Source: Gammaproteobacteria bacterium
GTDB taxonomy: Bacteria > Gemmatimonadota > Gemmatimonadetes > Longimicrobiales > Gaopeijiaceae
Direction of reading: 5' to 3'
Assembly: GCA_028819075.1 (NCBI GenBank)
Contig: JAPPMM010000014.1
Span: 151,486 to 215,485, forward strand
DNA length: 64,000 bases
In this document: piece after piece, positions 58,863 through 64,000 of the stretch
How the letters are laid out: each line of letters starts with the position of its first letter
Numbering within the stretch: position 1 is the stretch's first letter
Made by a program: the position numbers and the translations under genes
Notes under the pieces: model-generated
Database searches by the model: none
What the model saw: the letters and a program-made list of their open reading frames with translations, nothing else
Told to the model about the DNA's origin: nothing

Positions 58863-59573
58863 CTACTCGCCGTCGGGAGGGGCGAAGATGATCCCGCACG
58901 CCTCGCACCGCCGAAGGGTGCTGCCGCCCCTGACCTCCGCCTGCAACTGAAGCGGGACCATGGAAAAACACCGTCCACACGCCCCGTCGGCCGTTATGGA
59001 CATCACGATGGCTCCTTTCCGGGTTGAGCGCAGGCCCTCGTACACCTCCCGCTCCCGGCGATCGAGCCCGGCGGCGCAGGCATCCCGGCGGATCTGCAGC
59101 GAAGCGAGTGAACGCTCGGCGTCTTCCCGCTCCTGCTCGATCTCCCGCCTTCGGGGTCCGGCCTTCTCCCGCTCGTCCGCCAGCTCCCGCTCCAGTTGCT
59201 CTGCCTCGTCTTCCCGCTTGCGGATCTGGTCCAGGTAGGTCAGGGCCTCCAGCTCGTCCCCGTCCACGGAGCGGTTCAGAAGGTCCATTTCCGCCCGCAC
59301 GGCCGCCTCCTGGCGGAGGTTGTGCACCTGCAGAAGCCTGTCCCGCAGCATCCTCAGCCGATTCCGCTTCTCCTCGGCCGTCCGCTCGAGTCGGCGCTCC
59401 GCGACGCGCAGTTCCCTCAGCCGGGTGCGGGCGCGTTCGATCCCGGCCTCCAGTTCGCGCCCCCGCGAGTCCAGTTCCTCCAACAAAGGGACGAATCCCT
59501 CGATACGGGAGGCAGCACGGTCGATTTCAGCGTCGATCTTCTGTAGCTCCTGCAGCGATGCGTAGGTCGGCAC
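58863..59573 (-). CDS. C4-type zinc-ribbon coiled-coil protein
   Basis: Protein of 236 aa. A long coiled coil (about 5-170, for example ERARTRLRELRVAERRLERT) precedes a zinc ribbon with CGRC and CEAC pairs. The family (PF02591-like) is found near recJ and dnaG and is uncharacterised; a nucleic-acid role is inferred. The start is GTG 59573. Confidence 0.9.
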   Translation of the reverse strand: MPTYASLQELQKIDAEIDRAASRIEGFVPLLEELDSRGRELEAGIERARTRLRELRVAERRLERTAEEKRNRLRMLRDRLLQVHNLRQEAAVRAEMDLLNRSVDGDELEALTYLDQIRKREDEAEQLERELADEREKAGPRRREIEQEREDAERSLASLQIRRDACAAGLDRREREVYEGLRSTRKGAIVMSITADGACGRCFSMVPLQLQAEVRGGSTLRRCEACGIIFAPPDGE

Positions 59574-59575
59574 GG

Positions 59576-61393
59576 CTATGGTCTCTCCTCATTGGATGCG
59601 GTTCCTTCGCCGGGACCCGGGCGATGCCGAACAGCCGGGGTCCAGTGGGATGGATCGATTTCGCGCTTCTTCCTTTGCAGTTCCTCCAGTTCGGAGATCA
59701 GTTGCCGCTTCCGCTCGTGGTCCAACTCCCTGGCGATCGTCTCTCTCAGCTCCCGCGCCCGCTCGGCCAGCGGTGCGCCACGCATCCTGCGCGCCGAGTC
59801 GGCGAGCACGCGAGCCGCATGACCGACTTCTTCGCTGCCGGCGAGCAGGCCCGCGAGCCGACTGGCCGCAACCGCCTCCATTTCCTCGGGAGCCCGCTCC
59901 AGCTCCGGGTTCTCGGTCAGCGCCCGGAATATGGCGCGGTTGGCCGGGTGGACAAAGTCCTCCGGGCCCACCGCCTCGCTCGCCCGGTCGATGAGCCGGC
60001 GGTCGTTGACAAGCACCTGCAGGAGCTGGCGCTCGGCGCCCATGAGCGGTTTCAGCACGCGCCGCACCCTGGGCTGCGGGGCGGGTACGGTCCCGCCGCC
60101 CGGCACGGCGGGCGTCCGCGCGATCTCCTCCTCCAGCGTCTCGCGCCGCACTCCGGTTTCCGCCGCCACTCTGGAGATGTAGATGTCGCGCAGCGCCGGA
60201 TCGGTGGTCGCGCGCAGGGTTGGGAGGAGGCGGTCCACGGCGTCGCGGATGCCGTCGATCGAGGACAGGCGGTCGCGCCCGGTCAGAATCTGCAGCTTCC
60301 GGTCGAGCACGTCGACCGCGTCCTCGACATACCCCATCAGCGCCTCCCGTCCCTCGCGGCGCGCCACCGAATCCGGATCCTCGCCCCCGGGCAGCGTCAC
60401 CACGGAGGGGTGGATCCCCGCGCCCAGGAGGACGTCGGCGGCGCGGAAGGTGGCCCTCAGGCCTGCCATGTCGCTGTCGTAGAGGAGAAACGCCTTCGAC
60501 GCGAAGCGGGCCAGCAGACGGGCCTGCACCGAGGTCAGAGCGGTCCCCAGCGAGGCGACGACGTTGGGAATCTCGTGCGCCACCAGGGAGACGACATCGG
60601 TGTAGCCCTCCACCAGCAGCACCGCCCCCTCCTTGCGGATCTCGTGCCGCGCCCGACCCAGCCCGTACAGTTCCTCACTCTTGTGATAGACCGGGGTCTC
60701 CGGAGAATTCAGGTACTTGGCTCCCTTCCCCGGGCCGAACAGCCTGCCCCCGAAGGCGATGACCTTCCCCGTCAAGCCCTCGATGGGGAAGATGATGCGG
60801 CTCCGGAATCGATCGTAGGGCTCCTCGGAGCGCTCGCTGGTGGTCACCAGGCCCGCGTCCAGGAGAATGGCGTCGTCGATGCCGTGGCGGGCGGCGGCGG
60901 TGCGCAGGCCGCGCCATTCGTCCGGCGCGAAGCCGATGCCGAAGCTCTCCGCGGTATCCGCGTCGATGCCCCGCTCCTCCAGATAGTCGCGGGCGAGCCG
61001 GCCGATTCCCACATCGGCGAGCTGCTCCCGGTAGTACTCGCGCGCGAAGGCGTTGGCCTCGTACAGGGGCCGGTTGGGATCCTGGTATTCCGGGCGCGCC
61101 TTCACTTCGCGCACCTCGACCCCCGCCTTGCGGCCCGCATACTTGACCGCCTCCGTGAAGTCGAGCCCAATCCGCTTCATGACGAACGAGAACACGTCGC
61201 CCGACTCCCCGCAGCCGAAGCACTTGTAGAAGCCCTTGGAGGGGACCACGTAGAAGCTGGGCGTCTTCTCCTCGTGGAAGGGACAGAGCGCGCGGTAGTC
61301 CTTGCCGGCCCTCTTGAGGGGGATGTGTTCCCCGATCACCGCGACGATGTCCGAGCGGGCCCGCACCTCCTCGACCTGGTCGTCGGGGATCAC
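59576..61393 (-). CDS. dnaG: DNA primase
   Basis: Protein of 605 aa. The CHC2 zinc finger shows CPFH at 37-40 and CFGC at 58-61. The Toprim domain has LLVEGYTDVVSL and LLYDSDMAG. A C-terminal DnaB-binding-like helical region is present. It synthesises RNA primers for replication. GTG 61393 overlaps the mutS2 stop as GTGA. Confidence 0.96.
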   Translation of the reverse strand: MIPDDQVEEVRARSDIVAVIGEHIPLKRAGKDYRALCPFHEEKTPSFYVVPSKGFYKCFGCGESGDVFSFVMKRIGLDFTEAVKYAGRKAGVEVREVKARPEYQDPNRPLYEANAFAREYYREQLADVGIGRLARDYLEERGIDADTAESFGIGFAPDEWRGLRTAAARHGIDDAILLDAGLVTTSERSEEPYDRFRSRIIFPIEGLTGKVIAFGGRLFGPGKGAKYLNSPETPVYHKSEELYGLGRARHEIRKEGAVLLVEGYTDVVSLVAHEIPNVVASLGTALTSVQARLLARFASKAFLLYDSDMAGLRATFRAADVLLGAGIHPSVVTLPGGEDPDSVARREGREALMGYVEDAVDVLDRKLQILTGRDRLSSIDGIRDAVDRLLPTLRATTDPALRDIYISRVAAETGVRRETLEEEIARTPAVPGGGTVPAPQPRVRRVLKPLMGAERQLLQVLVNDRRLIDRASEAVGPEDFVHPANRAIFRALTENPELERAPEEMEAVAASRLAGLLAGSEEVGHAARVLADSARRMRGAPLAERARELRETIARELDHERKRQLISELEELQRKKREIDPSHWTPAVRHRPGPGEGTASNEERP

Positions 61394-63756
61394 GCGAGGG
61401 TCACCACGGTTACGCCCGTGCCCCCCTCGCCCACGCCGCCGGAACGGTACTCCCGCACCCGGGGGTCTTCCTCAAGCAGCTCGGCGACCATGGCGCGCAG
61501 GGCGCCGGTGCCCTTCCCGTGGATGAGGCGCAGCTCGGGCACGTCCGCCACAACCGCCCGGTCGAGGATGTTCTGCAGGCGGGCAGCCGCCTCGTCGACC
61601 CGCAATCCGCGCAGGTCGGAGTCGAGGGGGGGCGGGTCGGAGGGAAAGAACGAGCGGCCCGCCGGCCGCCTCTCCTCGCGGACCGGGCCCGTGGCGGGCG
61701 CGAGTCCGTCGAGCGGCACCTCCAGCCTGAGCCCGCCCCGGGCTTCCACCAGCGCGCGCCCGGGGCGGATCTCGACCACCGTGGCGGTCGCGCCTCCGTT
61801 CGCGAGCCGCACCGGGTCGCCGGGGCGGAGGGGGGTGGCGGGGGCAGGGCGGTGGTCGTCGGGGGGGCGGACTCGGTGGCGTTCGGCGGCCGCCTCGACC
61901 CGCTGGCGCGCCGCGCGCGCAACCTCCTCTTCCTCGCCCGCCCGGCCGGCGCGCACCTCGGCGATGGCGCTCTCGACTTCGCGCCGGGCCTCCAGCAGGA
62001 TCCGGCGCGCTTCGGCCCGGGCGCGGCGGCGGGCGGTCCGCTCTTCGCCGGCCATCCTGCGCTCGCGAGCCTCGAGGGTGGCGCCGAGCGAGGCGTTCTC
62101 CCTGGCGCGCCCTTCGACCTCGGCCTCCCTGGCGGCGAGGGCGGCCCTGGCCCTGGCAGCGTCCGCCTCCAGGCGCTCCAGGCGCTCCAGCAGCTCATCC
62201 ATGCGCACCTCGTCCCGTGAAAGACGAGCTTCGGCCCCATCGATCAGCGATCTTTCAAACCCCAGGGAACCCGCGATGGCGAGCCCGTAGCTGCGCCCCG
62301 GCCTCCCCTTGCGAAAGCGATATGTGGGCCGGGTGCGCTCCGGGTCGAAGTGCAATGAACCGTTCACGATGCCGCTTCCTGGCGCATCCAGCCTCTTGAG
62401 CTGTCCGAGATGCGAGGTCACCACCACCCGTGCCCCCCGGTTCGCCAGCGCTTCCAGCACCGCGGCCGACAGGGCCGCCCCCTCATCCGGGTCCGTGCCG
62501 GTACCCATCTCGTCGATGAGCACCAGCGCCGTATCGCTGGCGCGCGCAAGGATGTCCTTCAGGTTGGCGAGATGGGCGGCGAACGTGGAAAGGTCGTCCT
62601 CGACCGATTGCTCGTCCCCGATGTCGGCGAAGAAACGGCGAAACACGGGAATTCGCGTCCCGGAACCCACCGGGGGAACGACGCCGCACTGTGCGAGCAC
62701 GCAGATCAGGCCCACGGACTTGAGAAAGACGCTCTTGCCACCGGTGTTGGGACCCGACACCACCAGAACCCGTTCCTCCGGCTCCAGCAGCAGGTCGAAG
62801 GGCACGGTCTCCACGTCCTCCCGCAGCGCCAGCAGCGGATGCCGCCCCTGGACGATGCACAGCCCGTGTTCCGCCTCGGGAAGCAGGGCCGGGACGCTGC
62901 CGTTCCATCCGAGAGCCGTGCGCGCGCGCGCGTCGAGCGAATCGAATTCGATCAGCGCCTCCTGGCTGCCGGCCAGGCCGTCGCGGAGCGGGGCGAGCGC
63001 GCTGGTGCATTCCGCGAGCACCCGGTCGATCTCGCGCACCTCCGCCGACTCCAGTTCGCGAACCCGGTTCATCAGCTCGATCGCCAGGGGCGGCTCGACG
63101 AAGAGCGTGGCCCCGCTGGCCGATGTCCCGTGGACGACTCCGCCGACATCGCTCCGTCCCGCGCGCCGGACGGGGATGACGTAGCGGCCCTCGCGCACGG
63201 TCACCGAGGCGTCGGGGATGACCCACGCAGCCGGAAGTGTACGCACGTAGGACTCAAGCCGACCGACGATCACGCCGCGACTGCGCTTCAACCTGGCACG
63301 CAGCCGCGACAACTCCGGGCTCGCCGTGTCGAGCACCGCGCCGGTCCGGTCTACGGTACGAAAGATGCGCTCCTCAAGGGCGCGGTCGAACAGCAGGCGC
63401 TCACGCAACGGTTCCAGCAGGAGCAGCGGCGGATCCGCTGCCGAAAGGTCATGGGCGAGTTCGCGGCCGGACCGCAGCAGAGTGCCCATCGAATGGAGTT
63501 CGGCGGGCGAGAGCACCCCGCCCGCAGCGCGCAGTCGGCGCAGGGCGTCGCGGGCATCCGGGATTCCCGACAGCGATCGAACTGCGCCGGCAAGCCGGGC
63601 GGTCTCGCGTACCCGTTCGAGTTCGCGCTGGATGATGGCGGGGCGGGTTGCCGGCCTGAGCGCGAGAACGGCATCGCGACCCGCGTCGCTTGAGGCCGAG
63701 GCTGCAACGCGTGCGAGCACGTCCGGCAGCCCGAGAACTTCGAAGGCGTGTTGCAT
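61390..63756 (-). CDS. mutS2: MutS2 family endonuclease/ATPase
   Basis: Protein of 788 aa with the Walker A GPNTGGKS at 335-342, FADIGDEQSVEDDLSTFAAH, LIDEMGTGTDPDEG, an Ala/Arg/Glu-rich coiled segment and a C-terminal Smr domain (LDSDLRGLRVDEAAARLQ, LIHGKGTGALR). It acts in recombination control or ribosome rescue depending on the organism. The ATG at 63756 begins the conserved helix (MQHAFEVLGLPDVLARV). Confidence 0.94.
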   Translation of the reverse strand: MQHAFEVLGLPDVLARVAASASSDAGRDAVLALRPATRPAIIQRELERVRETARLAGAVRSLSGIPDARDALRRLRAAGGVLSPAELHSMGTLLRSGRELAHDLSAADPPLLLLEPLRERLLFDRALEERIFRTVDRTGAVLDTASPELSRLRARLKRSRGVIVGRLESYVRTLPAAWVIPDASVTVREGRYVIPVRRAGRSDVGGVVHGTSASGATLFVEPPLAIELMNRVRELESAEVREIDRVLAECTSALAPLRDGLAGSQEALIEFDSLDARARTALGWNGSVPALLPEAEHGLCIVQGRHPLLALREDVETVPFDLLLEPEERVLVVSGPNTGGKSVFLKSVGLICVLAQCGVVPPVGSGTRIPVFRRFFADIGDEQSVEDDLSTFAAHLANLKDILARASDTALVLIDEMGTGTDPDEGAALSAAVLEALANRGARVVVTSHLGQLKRLDAPGSGIVNGSLHFDPERTRPTYRFRKGRPGRSYGLAIAGSLGFERSLIDGAEARLSRDEVRMDELLERLERLEADAARARAALAAREAEVEGRARENASLGATLEARERRMAGEERTARRRARAEARRILLEARREVESAIAEVRAGRAGEEEEVARAARQRVEAAAERHRVRPPDDHRPAPATPLRPGDPVRLANGGATATVVEIRPGRALVEARGGLRLEVPLDGLAPATGPVREERRPAGRSFFPSDPPPLDSDLRGLRVDEAAARLQNILDRAVVADVPELRLIHGKGTGALRAMVAELLEEDPRVREYRSGGVGEGGTGVTVVTLA

Positions 63757-63944
63757 CAGGATGGCGCGTTCATGCACCGCCCTCCCCGACGGCGCGGGCG
63801 GGTGGTCGCGGATTGGGGAAGGAAGGTATCCGGCGCTGTCAGAGGGGTCAACGCGGCAGAGGGACCGGTCGCTCCGGTCATGGAAGCCATCTCCGCGGCA
63901 CAGGAAAGCACCAGGACCGTCGCCATGATCGCGAAACGTCCCAT
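63756..63944 (-). CDS. Short lipoprotein-like frame, possibly truncated gene
   Basis: A 62-codon frame begins MGRFAIMATVLVLSCAAE, a convincing lipoprotein signal, but then turns into low-complexity sequence and stops at the mutS2 start. It could be a real tiny lipoprotein, the remnant of a longer exported protein, or chance. The rest of 63757-64000 shows nothing else I can support. Confidence 0.25.
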   Translation of the reverse strand: MGRFAIMATVLVLSCAAEMASMTGATGPSAALTPLTAPDTFLPQSATTRPRRRGGRCMNAPS

Positions 63945-64000
63945 CCGGCCATGGGAGCGGACACCGAAAGTCCAGTATCATCCATAGGCGTCCATAGAGT

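Noticed and set aside
59024..62290. Long plus-strand open frame of about 1088 codons
   Set aside because: Antisense shadow of the zinc-ribbon, dnaG and mutS2 genes, caused by high GC; composition is unlike a protein.

Overview
The window is high-GC, densely coded bacterial chromosome. Gene content and style suggest Gemmatimonadota or a close relative: many secreted 6-bladed beta-propeller proteins, quinoproteins, secreted hydrolases, and a conserved information-processing block with tightly overlapping genes. This placement is an inference from gene families, not from a marker-gene search. Starts are often GTG or TTG, and stop/start overlaps of the ATGA or GTGA type are common.

Region 1 (1-15 kb) encodes exported proteins. 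A three-gene minus-strand operon encodes a haem-bearing PQQ dehydrogenase, a small Ig-like exported protein, and a cytochrome c fused to a copper monooxygenase-like domain. Three tandem paralogous beta-propeller proteins and a secreted serine hydrolase lie next to it. A plus-strand Xre/RES toxin-antitoxin pair follows, then a frameshifted CapA-like gene, a fourth propeller paralogue and an NHL-repeat protein.

Region 2 (15-24 kb) continues the exported hydrolase theme: an amidase lipoprotein, a gamma-glutamyltransferase-like protein, a large exported protein of unknown function, a HAD phosphatase and an exported dihydropyrimidinase-like amidohydrolase.

Region 3 (23.8-27.8 kb) looks like a small decayed accessory island with visibly lower GC over part of its length. 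It holds a CBS-HEPN protein split over two frames, two small membrane proteins (one too short for routine calling), a tyrosine-integrase remnant, a frameshifted orphan HicB antitoxin, and an AlbA/Schlafen-type ATP-binding protein whose coding sequence carries an 11-bp tandem repeat. The HEPN module and the repeat-bearing gene are the best candidates for something undescribed.

Region 4 (27.9-64 kb) is mostly core: cyclophilin, a secreted TPR/GWxTD-like protein, a PQQ sugar dehydrogenase, cdaA-ftsH-hpt-tilS, a phosphodiesterase, tRNA-Met(CAU), an SPFH protein, eno with an ftsB-like gene, plsC, thiL, nnr and glyA. A leucine dehydrogenase and fatty-acyl-CoA genes with bioY follow. Then come an exonuclease, rsmA, an Rsb-like partner-switching module (SpoIIE phosphatase, RsbW-like kinase, STAS protein), coaD, rsmD, recJ, a zinc-ribbon protein, dnaG and mutS2. 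Almost all genes from 31.9 kb onward run on the minus strand in long overlapping units.
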